NCBI RefSeq assembly: GCF_003991135.1
Contig: NZ_CP016379.1
Location: forward strand, 1,364,001-1,428,000
Direction of reading: 5' to 3'
From: Anoxybacter fermentans
Lineage (GTDB): Bacteria; Bacillota; Halanaerobiia; DY22613
Length of the DNA: 64,000 nt
The notes beneath the pieces were generated by a model. It was not told where the DNA came from. It saw only the letters and a list, made by a program, of their open reading frames with translations, and did not search any database. A program made the translations under genes and the position numbers. Positions 35,591 to 44,497 of the stretch are shown here, in pieces (positions within the stretch are counted from its first letter, which is position 1; each line of letters starts with the position of its first letter).

Positions 35591-35645
35591 TTTTAATATT
35601 TACTTTTGGGGGTTATAAAGGGACTTTTGGGACAGCCCCTTCAGG

Positions 35646-36218
35646 TTATTCTCCGGGCTGACTTTCTTCAGTCTTAACATTACCCCAACTTTCAACTTCA
35701 TCATCTGTTGTATCTTCATAACTTACAGCCAATTCTTTTTTCAAAGTTTCAATCTCTTCAGGCCTTTCAATCTGGCTTTCATTCAAAAGCTGTAAATGCG
35801 AATCTATTAGAGATTTAAGCCTAATGCGAAAAAACTGTTCATATTCCTCAAGCTGACGGAATTGTCTCATTCGCTCTTTTACCTTTTCTTTAGCCTCAGC
35901 CATAATCTCTCTGGCTTTATTTTTGGCAGTTTCAATGATTAACTCAGCTTCCCTTTCAGCCTGTTCTTTCCGCTCTTTCACAGTTTCCTGAGCCACTACC
36001 ATAGTCTCCTGAAGGGTACGCTCCATTTCCTGATATTTGCTCAGTTCAGACCTCAATTGCTCATTTTCTTCTTTAAGCTGTTTCATCTCTTTTAGGAGCT
36101 TTTCATAAGAAGCAGCAACATGATCTAAAAATTCATCCACCTCTTTCCCATCATAGGCCCAGAGAGAAAACTTTTTACGAAACTCCTTATTATATATATC
36201 CAGTGGTGTGATTTTCAT
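35646..36218 (-). CDS. divIVA: DivIVA-domain protein
   Basis: 190 residues, a coiled-coil polarity/curvature-sensing protein that organises division or pole factors. The membrane-binding N-terminus ITPLDIYNKEFRKKFSLWAYDGKEVDEFLD (residues 3-32) is the conserved DivIVA crossing region, followed by a long coiled coil (about 35-150) and an acidic tail. AAAGGAGGAAAGAAGG precedes the ATG. It is the last gene of the ylm cluster, with an IS1182 copy immediately downstream. Confidence 0.92.
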   Translation of the reverse strand: MKITPLDIYNKEFRKKFSLWAYDGKEVDEFLDHVAASYEKLLKEMKQLKEENEQLRSELSKYQEMERTLQETMVVAQETVKERKEQAEREAELIIETAKNKAREIMAEAKEKVKERMRQFRQLEEYEQFFRIRLKSLIDSHLQLLNESQIERPEEIETLKKELAVSYEDTTDDEVESWGNVKTEESQPGE

Positions 36219-36242
36219 CCTTCTTTCCTCCTTTGAAATTTT

Positions 36243-37034
36243 TCAATAATAACGTTGTAAAGTAAGTTTTATTCGACCTTTGCGGGTCTCCCCTTCAATT
36301 TCTTTTATTTCAACCCTTCCACGCCCCCGAATAGAGATTACATCATCCGGTTTAATCATCCTGGCTGGATTGGTCTCAATCTGAAAATTAACTTTCACTT
36401 TCTCATTTTTTATCTCCTTTGCCATCTTTGAACGGGATGTGGAAAATCCGGCACTGGCCACAGAGTCCAACCTTAGTGAAGCAACAGTAGTACTGATCTC
36501 TTTAATTCTTTCTTCGGGTAGTTTTAATTCCTCTTTCTCAATTTCACGAACCTTTACAGGAACCTGATGTACCCTGGTTAAATTCAAACAGATGGTATCT
36601 TTAACCTCCAAAGCAGCAATCAGATGACAGCCGCCATCTTTTAAAACCAGAATATCTCCCAACATCTCGCGGCGAAGCCCCAGGGCCAGAAGACTTCCAA
36701 GATAATCCCGATGGGAAACCTGTTGAAAAGAAAAGTTACCTTCAATTTCTAAAAAAGCCAAAGGTTCCTCAATCATCTCCCAGAGCATGTACTCAGGGAT
36801 TAAAAGAAGCCGTTTTCTTTCTGCGCGATCATATCCTCCTACAAACCGATATTTGACCTCCGGAATTTGCCGGATTATTCCCTCTACCACTTCCTGTTGA
36901 TGAGGATCTAAAAAATTAGTATAAGCAAGATCAGCTCCCCTCAATACACTTTCAGCTTTATCCAGAGTATGTGCAGCAATCATTTTATCATCTTCAGACT
37001 TTAGATGTGACAACATTTTCTCCCGGTTCAACAT
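36243..37034 (-). CDS. ylmH: S4-domain RNA-binding protein YlmH
   Basis: 263 residues. YlmH proteins bind RNA/ribosomes and are found next to cell-division genes in Firmicutes. The C-terminal S4 domain (about residues 183-245) reads LRLDSVASAGFSTSRSKMAKEIKNEKVKVN. The start is taken as ATG 37034, preceded by GAGGTGGCAG; the GTG at 37046 would leave no room for a ribosome site. It lies 22 bp from yggT and 24 bp from divIVA. Confidence 0.88.
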   Translation of the reverse strand: MLNREKMLSHLKSEDDKMIAAHTLDKAESVLRGADLAYTNFLDPHQQEVVEGIIRQIPEVKYRFVGGYDRAERKRLLLIPEYMLWEMIEEPLAFLEIEGNFSFQQVSHRDYLGSLLALGLRREMLGDILVLKDGGCHLIAALEVKDTICLNLTRVHQVPVKVREIEKEELKLPEERIKEISTTVASLRLDSVASAGFSTSRSKMAKEIKNEKVKVNFQIETNPARMIKPDDVISIRGRGRVEIKEIEGETRKGRIKLTLQRYY

Positions 37035-37056
37035 TCCATCTGCCACCTCTTCTTAA

Positions 37057-37317
37057 TTAAAACAGAATACTTAACAGAATATTTTTTATAATAGATAAGA
37101 AGATCAGCGCAACAAATGGCGAAAAATCGATTCCAATTCCGGTAGGCATATATCGACGAATTGGCTCCAGGATTGGTTCCGTTAACTCATATAATAAACG
37201 CAGTGCCTTATAATAACGCGGATCTCTAATAGCCGGACGAATCCAGGATATAATCACACGAATAATAATTAGCCAGTAGAGTATATCAAAAAAAGTATCT
37301 ATCAAACGATATAACAT
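37057..37317 (-). CDS. YggT-family membrane protein (YlmG)
   Basis: 86 residues with two membrane helices (about 8-25 and 66-85) joined by a loop holding the family motif [20 protein letters not shown]...[13 protein letters not shown]. In Firmicutes the gene sits in the ylm division cluster and its product is implicated in membrane or division organisation. The precise role is not established. AAGGAGGTAAAAAA precedes the ATG. Confidence 0.9.
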   Translation of the reverse strand: MLYRLIDTFFDILYWLIIIRVIISWIRPAIRDPRYYKALRLLYELTEPILEPIRRYMPTGIGIDFSPFVALIFLSIIKNILLSILF

Positions 37318-37380
37318 TTTTTTACCTCCTTATTATCAAATAATATTATCATTCGTTACTTTTATGAAAAAATCCTTCTA

Positions 37381-38073
37381 TTATTTTCTTGGCCCAAAGA
37401 TAGCGGACCCAATCCTCACCATAGTAGCACCCTCTTCAATAGCAACTTCAAAATCATTAGTCATTCCCATCGAAAGTTCAGCCATCTCAACCCCGGGTAT
37501 AGCTGCTTTACGAATCTCTTCTGAAAGTTCTTTTAATCTGCGGAAATAAGGTCTCACTTCTTCTGGATCATCCACTTCAGGTACAATGGTCATAAGACCC
37601 TTTACTTTAACTCTATCAAATTCAGCAACCTTTTTTACAAACTCCAGGGCTTCCCCACTTAAAATACCAAATTTAGCATCATCATTGGCAACATTAACCT
37701 GAACTAAAATATCCATTGTCGTATCTTCTAACTCACAGCGACGCTGAATCTCTTGAACTAGACGCAGATTATCCACAGAATGGATCAGTTTACAGTTAGG
37801 CATTCTAACTACATATTTGACTTTGTTCCGTTGCAAATGTCCAATCAAATGCCAATTTACATCTTTCGGCAATTGGGATTGTTTTTCCCTAAGTTCCTGA
37901 ACCCTGCTTTCCCCAAAATCATAAATCCCTGCTTTTAGTAAAGTCTGTATCTTCTCAATGGAGTGATATTTACTGACAGGAATCAGCTTTATCTCTTCCG
38001 GATTCCGATTAACTCGCTCTGCAGCAAGCCGAATCCTTCTTTGAACATCTGCTAACCGTTCAAGTAAACCCAA
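37381..38073 (-). CDS. PLP-homeostasis protein, YggS/YlmE family
   Basis: 230 residues. This pyridoxal-phosphate-binding TIM-barrel protein regulates free PLP. The PLP lysine is in [14 protein letters not shown] (about residue 35), with [15 protein letters not shown] (about 77-91), and [28 protein letters not shown] near the C-terminus binds the phosphate. The start is TTG 38073 with AGGGGG upstream. In related genomes sepF normally follows; here the next gene is yggT after a 63-bp gap. Confidence 0.93.
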   Translation of the reverse strand: MGLLERLADVQRRIRLAAERVNRNPEEIKLIPVSKYHSIEKIQTLLKAGIYDFGESRVQELREKQSQLPKDVNWHLIGHLQRNKVKYVVRMPNCKLIHSVDNLRLVQEIQRRCELEDTTMDILVQVNVANDDAKFGILSGEALEFVKKVAEFDRVKVKGLMTIVPEVDDPEEVRPYFRRLKELSEEIRKAAIPGVEMAELSMGMTNDFEVAIEEGATMVRIGSAIFGPRK

Positions 38074-38093
38074 AGTTAACTACCCCCTATTGA

Positions 38094-39068
38094 TTATTTC
38101 GAATATTTTACCAGGTCCTTTTCAGGATTAGCCAGAATTTCAACACCTCGTCCAATTCCTGTCACCACTACATAAAGTTCATTACCGCCTTTCTGGCTTA
38201 TAGGATAAAAGACAGGAGTATCATCCACCACTCGATACACTCCAAACTCATCACCCTTTTTCGTGATGGCTTTTCTAGGCACATATACTCCAGTATAAGC
38301 ATTGGTCATTATAGTTACATCCACCCAGCGTTTATTAATCATCTCGATAGGAAAACGTTCCAATTTTATTATAAATAGATTCTGATGATCCAATATTTTT
38401 GTAATCCAACCGACAATTGTAAGACCATCAAAAGTTGCCCAGATTTTTTCTCCCACTTCATAGCGAAAAACCTGACTTGCCGGGGCTTCAACTAAAAGAT
38501 AAAGAATAAAATTATCTACAATCTTAAAAAGAGGCCGGCCAGCATTGACCCTGTCCCCATCTGTAATCTTAATTAACTTACCGCGAAAATATTTATAATC
38601 CTGTTCAACAATATCATCTAATATATCGGGATTTAAAGTATTCTCCAGACCATCCACCTGATAACTAATAACTCCCGCTTTTCTAGAATAAAAAGTTTTT
38701 ACTCCACCAGAACCTTCCAGCCTTAAAATCGGCCTTTCAGCCGGACACCGTTCTCCTTCTTTGACAAAAAGGGTTACCCTTCCCGGGTAAGGAGCATAGA
38801 TAACCTCTTCAGATCTAACCAAAAGACCCTTTCCGCTAAATTCATCCGCTATCCGGCCATAGCGGGTGAGGATAATCTCAGGGCCGCCCCTTATAAGAAT
38901 AGCCATATATATACAAAAAATAAATACCAAAAGCAAAATAAAAAGAATACCTTTTTTTAGTAATTCTCTACGATTTTTTTTCTTATCATCTTTTTTTGGT
39001 TTCAGTACTTGTCCACTTTGATGTATATCTGATCTTATCAGATTCTTCTTTCCGTAATCCTTAACCAT
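38094..39068 (-). CDS. HlyD-like membrane-anchored protein
   Basis: 324 residues with a cytoplasmic basic N-terminus, one membrane helix (about 38-58), and an extracytoplasmic part resembling HlyD/membrane-fusion adaptors. This includes biotinyl-lipoyl-like halves (EVIYAPYPGRVTLFVKEGERC... and KITDGDRVNAGRPLFKIVD) and a beta-barrel end. No transporter gene is adjacent. Its position between pgeF and yggS in the ylm cluster recurs in clostridia and suggests an envelope or division role (inference). Confidence 0.75.
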   Translation of the reverse strand: MVKDYGKKNLIRSDIHQSGQVLKPKKDDKKKNRRELLKKGILFILLLVFIFCIYMAILIRGGPEIILTRYGRIADEFSGKGLLVRSEEVIYAPYPGRVTLFVKEGERCPAERPILRLEGSGGVKTFYSRKAGVISYQVDGLENTLNPDILDDIVEQDYKYFRGKLIKITDGDRVNAGRPLFKIVDNFILYLLVEAPASQVFRYEVGEKIWATFDGLTIVGWITKILDHQNLFIIKLERFPIEMINKRWVDVTIMTNAYTGVYVPRKAITKKGDEFGVYRVVDDTPVFYPISQKGGNELYVVVTGIGRGVEILANPEKDLVKYSK

Positions 39069-39166
39069 TTATCTCTCCCCTTAAAGGGCTTTTTTACTAA
39101 ATAATTAACCAATTTTTATCTGATACTAATCTAATATTCTATATTTCTCATATAATATCCTGCTCT

Positions 39167-39982
39167 TTAATTATCTTTAAGCATTATAATACTTGCCATT
39201 CGACCAGTTTTACCACCTTCAGCCCGATATGAAAAAAACAAATCAGTGCGACAGGAAGTACATAGACCACTTGTTTCAATCTGTTCCGGCTTCACTCCGG
39301 TTTCAATAAAAACCCGCCGATTAATCTCCCAGAGATTCAGATTCCATCGGCCATTTTCTTTAACTTCCACTAGCTCCTCCCAATAGGGAAATTCTACCCT
39401 TAAGGGGTTAATCACATGTTCATCCACTTCATAACAACATGGCCCTATAGATGGACCAATACCAATAAGACAGTCTTCCGCTCTCGTTCCAAAATTTTTA
39501 GACATTGCTTCAATAATCCTGGCTCCTATCCGCTTGACTGTACCTTTCCAGCCAGCATGGGCCAGTCCAACCGCTTTCTGGATAGGATCCAGAATATAAA
39601 GCGGGACACAATCTGCGTAATAGGAACTCAATACAACTCCAGGCTCATTGGTAATAAATCCATCTGTACAAGGAAAAGCAGTATCATATTCAAAGGCTCC
39701 TGAGCCTCGATCTTTACCAGTCACTACCCGGATTTTATCACCGTGCACCTGTTCCCCCGCAGTCAAATCCTTTAATTGAAGACCAAGGACCTGACAAAAT
39801 CTTTTACGGTTTTCTATTACCGCTTTTGGATCATCTCCTACATGAAAGGCCAGATTTAAAGTTATAAAGGGGGGATTACTCACACCTCCAATCCGGGTTG
39901 AAAAACCGTGAACCACAAAATCATATTTTGCAAAATGTTCAAAAATAAGCCACTGAACCCCATCTTTTTTGAGTAACTTCAA
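39167..39982 (-). CDS. pgeF: Peptidoglycan editing factor PgeF (YlmD, laccase-domain family)
   Basis: 271 residues of the DUF152/multicopper-oxidase-like fold. PgeF enzymes correct mis-incorporated L-Ser in muropeptide precursors. Signature motifs are LAFHVGDDPKAVIENRKRF (about 44-62), SYYADCVPLYI (about 118-128), GLAHAGWKGTVKRI (about 137-150) and IGIGPSIGPCCYEV (about 170-183), supplying the His/Cys metal ligands. The start is TTG 39982 behind GGGGAGG. It lies 18 bp downstream of nrdR. Confidence 0.92.
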   Translation of the reverse strand: MKLLKKDGVQWLIFEHFAKYDFVVHGFSTRIGGVSNPPFITLNLAFHVGDDPKAVIENRKRFCQVLGLQLKDLTAGEQVHGDKIRVVTGKDRGSGAFEYDTAFPCTDGFITNEPGVVLSSYYADCVPLYILDPIQKAVGLAHAGWKGTVKRIGARIIEAMSKNFGTRAEDCLIGIGPSIGPCCYEVDEHVINPLRVEFPYWEELVEVKENGRWNLNLWEINRRVFIETGVKPEQIETSGLCTSCRTDLFFSYRAEGGKTGRMASIIMLKDN

Positions 39983-39999
39983 CTTTTTATGCCTCCCCT

Positions 40000-40452
40000 T
40001 TAACTTTCCAATAGTTTTTCCAACTCTTGCTTAAAGATATTAATATCTTTAAACTGGCGGTAGACAGAAGCAAAACGTACATAGGCCACTTCATCTACAT
40101 TTTTAAGCCTTTCCATTACCATCTCGCCAATTTCTTCACTTTTCACTTCCGTCTCCATCCTATTTCTCAGTTCACGTTCAATATCTTTAACTAAATCTTC
40201 CAAAACTTTACGAGGAATAGGCCTTTTTTCACAGGCTTTCAAAATTCCGGTTAAAAGTTTGTTTCGGTCAAAAAACTCCTGACTACCACCTTTTTTAATC
40301 ACCATCAAAGGCAGTTCTTCTATCCGTTCATAAGTAGTAAATCTCTCACCACATTTTAGACATTCTCTTCGCCGCCGGATTGATGTATTTTCTTCTGTAG
40401 AACGTGAATCGACCACTTTACTTTCATTATAATTACAATAGGGACACTTCAT
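40000..40452 (-). CDS. nrdR: Transcriptional repressor NrdR
   Basis: 150 residues, the usual length. It represses ribonucleotide reductase genes in response to ATP/dATP. The N-terminal zinc ribbon is [18 protein letters not shown]...[16 protein letters not shown], followed by the ATP-cone ([20 protein letters not shown]). The start is set at ATG 40452, where AAAGGAGGACTCTTTTTCG precedes the zinc-ribbon methionine; the open frame begins 22 codons earlier. No NrdR box is evident nearby. Confidence 0.95.
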   Translation of the reverse strand: MKCPYCNYNESKVVDSRSTEENTSIRRRRECLKCGERFTTYERIEELPLMVIKKGGSQEFFDRNKLLTGILKACEKRPIPRKVLEDLVKDIERELRNRMETEVKSEEIGEMVMERLKNVDEVAYVRFASVYRQFKDINIFKQELEKLLES

Positions 40453-40552
40453 CGAAAAAGAGTCCTCCTTTTTTGAATAATCTAAACTTATTATATCGAC
40501 TTGTCCCTGATTTTGCAATAGAATTACAAAATTCTCCGAAAAACTTTGGATT

Positions 40553-40825
40553 TTATCTATTTTGCCGTTTCTGATGATCTGGTTCTAAAAAGTTCTCTAC
40601 TTTAACCAGAATCACATCTTCACCGATCTTTTCAATCTGATTCCACTCAATCACAAGGTCCTGAGTCCCTCCAAAAAATCCTAACAGACCAGACCGTCCG
40701 GGAATGATAACAGAATCAATCTTCCCCACCTTCAAATTTATCTCCACATCTTCAATCATTCCTAATTTCCGCCCATCCACTACATTAATAACCTCTTTTG
40801 ACCATAACTCAGAAGTTTTAATCAT
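40553..40825 (-). CDS. YlmC/YmxH-family sporulation protein
   Basis: 90 residues with a PRC-barrel fold: [27 protein letters not shown], then [36 protein letters not shown]. YlmC/YmxH proteins are small sporulation-associated PRC-barrel proteins of Firmicutes whose biochemical role is not settled. GAGGGGGGATTTTGA precedes the ATG. It is upstream of nrdR on the same strand. Confidence 0.88.
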   Translation of the reverse strand: MIKTSELWSKEVINVVDGRKLGMIEDVEINLKVGKIDSVIIPGRSGLLGFFGGTQDLVIEWNQIEKIGEDVILVKVENFLEPDHQKRQNR

Positions 40826-41003
40826 TCAAAATCCCCCCTCAAGCTGGGATAGCAAATTCCGCCTTATAAATATTATATGTTTGAGGAAGAAAGAATGTGC
40901 ATAAAATTGCTATATTTAGTCAAAGAAACTTTAAATATTCATGATCAGACTTTTGAAAAAATGCATGGACAAGTCTTTAAAAAAGTTTGTCAACAAACTC
41001 TAT

Positions 41004-41093
41004 TCATGATGAAGCCTTATTTCAGCAAAAATCGAGCTTTAGATGGTTCGAAAAATTTCTCTTAAGCGAAAAATTAGCTTTCTATATTTAAAT
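41004..41093 (+). repeat. Foldback MITE-like element R12 (remnant, right arm only)
   Basis: CCTTATTTC, then ATCGAGCTTTAGATGGTTCG, AAAAATTTCT and GCGAAAAATTAGCTTT match the right arm of the forward copies. The left arm, both hairpins and the last terminal bases are gone. The rest of the 330-bp divergent gap holds no gene I recognise. A TATAAT at 41110-41115 may serve the next gene, but its -35 (TTTAAA) is poor. Confidence 0.75.
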
Positions 41094-41158
41094 ATTTATT
41101 CTAATTTGTTATAATGGATGATATAAAAAATATCAAAGAGAAACAGGGAGATGAGAAT

Positions 41159-42556
41159 GTGAAAAGAAAATGGTTATCTAAACATAGTTTTAAAATATTA
41201 CTATTTATTCTTCTTCTTTTGGTCATCAACATAACATCCGTGATCGCTCAGGAAGGTGAGGAAGAATCTGAAAAACTTCTTCCACCTGAAAAGTTACAGG
41301 AGGATCTGAATTTTATAATTTCAACACTCCGTGACGTACATCCAGCCTTGAATGAGGGGCCTTTACTTAATGCTTTTAATGAACGAGCAAAAGCAGCACT
41401 GGCACATATTAATCACCCCATGACACGGTTTGATTTCTATCTTCTAGCTGGAGATTTAGTAAATTCACTTAAAGATGCTCATACTTTACTATGGATAAAG
41501 TCAAATCGTCGTTTACCTTTAATGTTTCGTTGGGTCAATGATGGTATAGTTATTGTCGGTAAGCCAGGTTTACCAATACAAAAAGGTGACCAACTAATTC
41601 GTCTAGGAGGTCTGGCCCCGGAAGAACTCCTTGAAAAATTGCGAATTTTAATCCCGGCTGAAAACGATTTCTGGATAAAACGTATGGGTGAACGGTATCT
41701 AATTTCTGACTTTTTCTTAAAAAGTTTTAAATTACTTACACCTGATGAAACAGTAAAACTTACTTTAAAGCACGCAAACGGAGAAATCTATACCATTGAA
41801 CTACCGCTAAAGACTACACAGGCAAAATTAAATTATAAACCAAAAAGGCATTGGTTCGGCTGGAAACTTAATACTGAATATGGTTATGGACTATTCTGGC
41901 TTGATAAATGTGAAAATACTCCCGAATATAAAAAAGCTGTAGATGAGTTTTTTACTGCCGTTAAAGAGTCTGGAATAAAACGAATTGCAATTGATGTACG
42001 GTACAACTCAGGTGGAAATTCCAGAGTAATTAACGCTTTTCTTAAGTATTTGCCTGCTAAGACTATCCATGAGTTTAGATCAGAAATTCGCTTTTCTCCT
42101 CAGGCCATAGAAAAACGGGGCTATTCTAAATTATTTCCTTTATTCAGAGCTATATATAAACTTCTCTGGAATAATAAGAGTAATACACCAAGACCTTCAG
42201 ACCCCAATCTAATCTTTAATGGTAAAGTCTTTGTCCTCACTTCCTGGCAAACCTTTAGCTCCGGTAATTGGATTGCAGTACTTTTAAAGGATAATAAATT
42301 AGCTACCATAGTTGGAGAACCTACTGGTAATGCTCCATCCTCTTTTGGAGACATTTTAATTTTTGAAACACCTAATCTGCAACTAAAATTCAGCGTATCA
42401 CATAAATACTTTGCCCGGCCCAATCCTAAAGCTGATTTTGCAAATACTCTAAAACCCGATGTTTTTATCCCAACAACAATAAATGATATTCGCAAAGGTC
42501 GTGATCCTCAATTGGAATGGTTAGTAAATTTTGCTACAGAAAAAGATAATCAATAA
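41159..42556 (+). CDS. S41-family (C-terminal processing) peptidase, exported
   Basis: 465 residues from GTG 41159, chosen because GGGAGATGAGAAT precedes it. A basic N-terminus and hydrophobic segment (about 9-29, ending SVIAQ) form a signal peptide or anchor. The tail-specific-protease core is visible: LVNSLKDAHTLLW (about 100), IAIDVRYNSGGNSRVI (about 279-294), and the nucleophile region VFVLTSWQTFSSGNWIAVLL (about 356-375). I see no clear PDZ domain. It is the only plus-strand gene between 15.9 and 64 kb, inserted between ymxH and spoIIR, so it may be a later arrival. Confidence 0.85.
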   Translation: MKRKWLSKHSFKILLFILLLLVINITSVIAQEGEEESEKLLPPEKLQEDLNFIISTLRDVHPALNEGPLLNAFNERAKAALAHINHPMTRFDFYLLAGDLVNSLKDAHTLLWIKSNRRLPLMFRWVNDGIVIVGKPGLPIQKGDQLIRLGGLAPEELLEKLRILIPAENDFWIKRMGERYLISDFFLKSFKLLTPDETVKLTLKHANGEIYTIELPLKTTQAKLNYKPKRHWFGWKLNTEYGYGLFWLDKCENTPEYKKAVDEFFTAVKESGIKRIAIDVRYNSGGNSRVINAFLKYLPAKTIHEFRSEIRFSPQAIEKRGYSKLFPLFRAIYKLLWNNKSNTPRPSDPNLIFNGKVFVLTSWQTFSSGNWIAVLLKDNKLATIVGEPTGNAPSSFGDILIFETPNLQLKFSVSHKYFARPNPKADFANTLKPDVFIPTTINDIRKGRDPQLEWLVNFATEKDNQ

Positions 42557-42571
42557 ATTACCATATAAAAT

Positions 42572-42606
42572 AAAGCTGTAGGATAAACCCCCACAGCTTT
42601 TTTCTT
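42572..42606. terminator. Bidirectional terminator between the S41 gene and spoIIR
   Basis: Stem AAAGCTGT / ACAGCTTT (extended imperfectly inward), with T6 on the plus strand and TTTATTTTAT on the minus strand. It lies in the convergent gap of about 50 bp. Confidence 0.75.
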
Positions 42607-42608
42607 AA

Positions 42609-43289
42609 TTAATCCTCATTTCCCCGAACCATTGCAGCATTGCTTCCCATTACCGCTAATCTCAAAATCTCAAGATAATTCATCTTCACCCATTGAGGAA
42701 TCTCTTCTAAAGTATCTAAAATTTTAAACCTATACTTCACTTCTAAATCTCTTTTATTTCTGGTAAATGCCAATGCCATTAACTGCCTTTCATCATCTTC
42801 ATTATCCAGACATAATGGTGGAAAGAGTACACACCACCAGTTATTTCCTTCACCTTTACCTAGCACTACTCTTAGGGCCTGATACTCGCCTTCAGGTAAA
42901 GTCATATTACCGTAGGTGCGGGTAGGAAACTCAAATCTACCTATCTCCAATTTTACTGAATAATTTTTGCCTTGACTTTGCAAATAATCTTCAATCTTCC
43001 GCTTAAGATTTGGCAGATTTGTACTGGTTACTTCTACTGCTCTGTCAAGGCTCGGAATGTCCTTAAAAAATCCGCTGGTTTCTTTTAAAATCAGATTTCG
43101 TACCTGGCGCTTTAAATACTGATCTTCCGGTGAACTACTATTGGCCAGGATATGCAATCTTAAAAGGTTATTTGAGCGATAAGCATATTCCGTACTTCCA
43201 TTGGTAAGAACAAATGCTTGAGAAGCATTAAATCCTAAACAGATCAAAATTACTATTGTTACTATGATTAGAATGTATAAACGTTTCAT
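42609..43289 (-). CDS. spoIIR: Stage II sporulation protein R
   Basis: 226 residues. SpoIIR is the forespore-secreted signal that triggers SpoIIGA to process pro-SigE in the mother cell. An N-terminal signal/anchor helix (about 4-25) is followed by the family core LLRLHILANSSSPEDQYLKRQVRNLIL (about 43-69) and GEGNNWWCVLFPPLC (about 149-163). AAGGAGGAATTATCT precedes the ATG. It lies close to sigG, sigE and spoIIGA, giving a compact signalling locus. Confidence 0.93.
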   Translation of the reverse strand: MKRLYILIIVTIVILICLGFNASQAFVLTNGSTEYAYRSNNLLRLHILANSSSPEDQYLKRQVRNLILKETSGFFKDIPSLDRAVEVTSTNLPNLKRKIEDYLQSQGKNYSVKLEIGRFEFPTRTYGNMTLPEGEYQALRVVLGKGEGNNWWCVLFPPLCLDNEDDERQLMALAFTRNKRDLEVKYRFKILDTLEEIPQWVKMNYLEILRLAVMGSNAAMVRGNED

Positions 43290-43306
43290 AGATAATTCCT
43301 CCTTCT

Positions 43307-44086
43307 CTAATCCTCCATTACATAACGTTTTAGATGCTTTAGTGCAGCTTTTTCCAATCTGGATACCTGAGCCTGCGAAATTCCTATTATTTCTGCAACT
43401 TCCATCTGAGTCTTGCCTTCATAAAATCTGAGAGTTAGAATTAATTTTTCCCTATCATTTAGTCTCCGCAAAGCCTCCCGCACAGCAATTCCTTCTAACC
43501 AATTCTCATCTTCATTCTTCTCATCACTGATTTGATCCATCACATAAATGGGATCTCCTCCATCATGATATATAGGCTCGAATAACGAAATCGGATCCTG
43601 AATTGCATCAAGTGCATAAACAATTTCTTCTCGCGGAATTCCCAGTTCTACAGCAATCTCCCCAATAGTCGGTTCTTTTGATTTCTTATTCATTAAAGCT
43701 TCTTTGACCTGTAATGCACGGTAAGCAGTATCCCGCAATGAACGACTTACACGAATAGGATTATTATCTCTCAGATAACGACGTATCTCTCCTATAATCA
43801 TCGGTACAGCATAAGTGGAAAATCTTACATTCTGACCAAGATCAAAATTGTCAATAGCTTTCATCAATCCTATACAGCCAACCTGAAAAAGATCATCTAC
43901 ATGTTCACCGCGGTTATTAAAACGCTGAATCACACTTAATACCAGACGTAAATTTCCTCCGACAATCTTATTTCTGACCTCTTTATCTCCTTCCTGCATT
44001 CTCCGAAACAGAATCCGCATTTCCTCATTGGACAGGACTGGTAACTCTGACGTATTGACCCCACAAATTTCTACTTTGTTTGCCAC
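43307..44086 (-). CDS. sigG: RNA polymerase sporulation sigma factor SigG
   Basis: 259 residues. It directs late forespore transcription. The N-terminal NKVEICGVNTSELPVLSNEEM is the diagnostic SigG leader; region 2 reads VDDLFQVGCIGLMKAIDNFD and region 4 ends in TQMEVAEIIGISQAQVSRLEKAAL. The start is GTG 44086, with GGGAGGGGCAATCGA upstream, giving the normal length; the longer ATG frame has no comparable site. Element R13 lies between sigG and sigE. Confidence 0.94.
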   Translation of the reverse strand: MANKVEICGVNTSELPVLSNEEMRILFRRMQEGDKEVRNKIVGGNLRLVLSVIQRFNNRGEHVDDLFQVGCIGLMKAIDNFDLGQNVRFSTYAVPMIIGEIRRYLRDNNPIRVSRSLRDTAYRALQVKEALMNKKSKEPTIGEIAVELGIPREEIVYALDAIQDPISLFEPIYHDGGDPIYVMDQISDEKNEDENWLEGIAVREALRRLNDREKLILTLRFYEGKTQMEVAEIIGISQAQVSRLEKAALKHLKRYVMED

Positions 44087-44256
44087 TCGATTGCCCCTCC
44101 CACTTATTGCCATTTTTACTTTTCCTATTTACATTATTACCACCGTTAAATTCCTTTATACATGCAATTTTTTCATAAAAGGTTATAAAAATTTGTTGAA
44201 TGAGAAATCATAGAATTTTGAAATAATTTTTACCTAATTTGCAGAAAACTATACAT

Positions 44257-44439
44257 GGTTAAACTGCAAAAAGCTAATTTTTCACTTCTTAAGAAATTTT
44301 TCGAATCATCTAAAGGGCCCTCCTGGCCCTTGATTAGCTCATCACCTCCTGTGATGAAACCTTATTTCGTCGGAAATCTCGCAAAGATTTGGCGAAAAAA
44401 TTTCTATGTCGCTCAAAATTAGCTTTTTGCAGTAAAATC
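44257..44439 (-). repeat. Foldback MITE-like element R13 (183 bp) between sigE and sigG
   Basis: Ends GGTTAAACTGC and GCAGTAAAATC, flanked by ATACAT at 44251-44256 and 44440-44445. Part of the left arm is deleted; both hairpins partly remain. Confidence 0.9.
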
Positions 44440-44446
44440 ATACATA

Positions 44447-44481
44447 AAAAAAGACTGATTCACAAAAAGCGAATCAGTCAA
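44447..44481 (-). terminator. Rho-independent terminator after sigE
   Basis: Stem GACTGATTC / GAATCAGTC (44453-44479), followed on the minus strand by TTTTTTATG. It lies 17 bp past the sigE stop and just before R13, so the spoIIGA-sigE transcript should end here, leaving sigG to its own promoter. Confidence 0.8.
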
Positions 44482-44497
44482 TACTAAATTTTTAAGC

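Larger units (their letters stand above)
33860..35639 (-). mobile_element. IS1182-family insertion sequence (about 1.78 kb)
   Basis: Terminal inverted repeats GGGGCTGTCCCAAAAGT (33860-33876) and ACTTTTGGGACAGCCCC (35623-35639) match perfectly over 17 bp. They enclose one intact transposase gene. The right end stops 6 bp after the divIVA stop codon. I see no clear target duplication. Confidence 0.92.

Noticed and set aside
40877-41065. 62-codon open frame upstream of the S41 gene
   Set aside because: It runs into the R12 remnant, has no convincing ribosome site and no recognisable motif.
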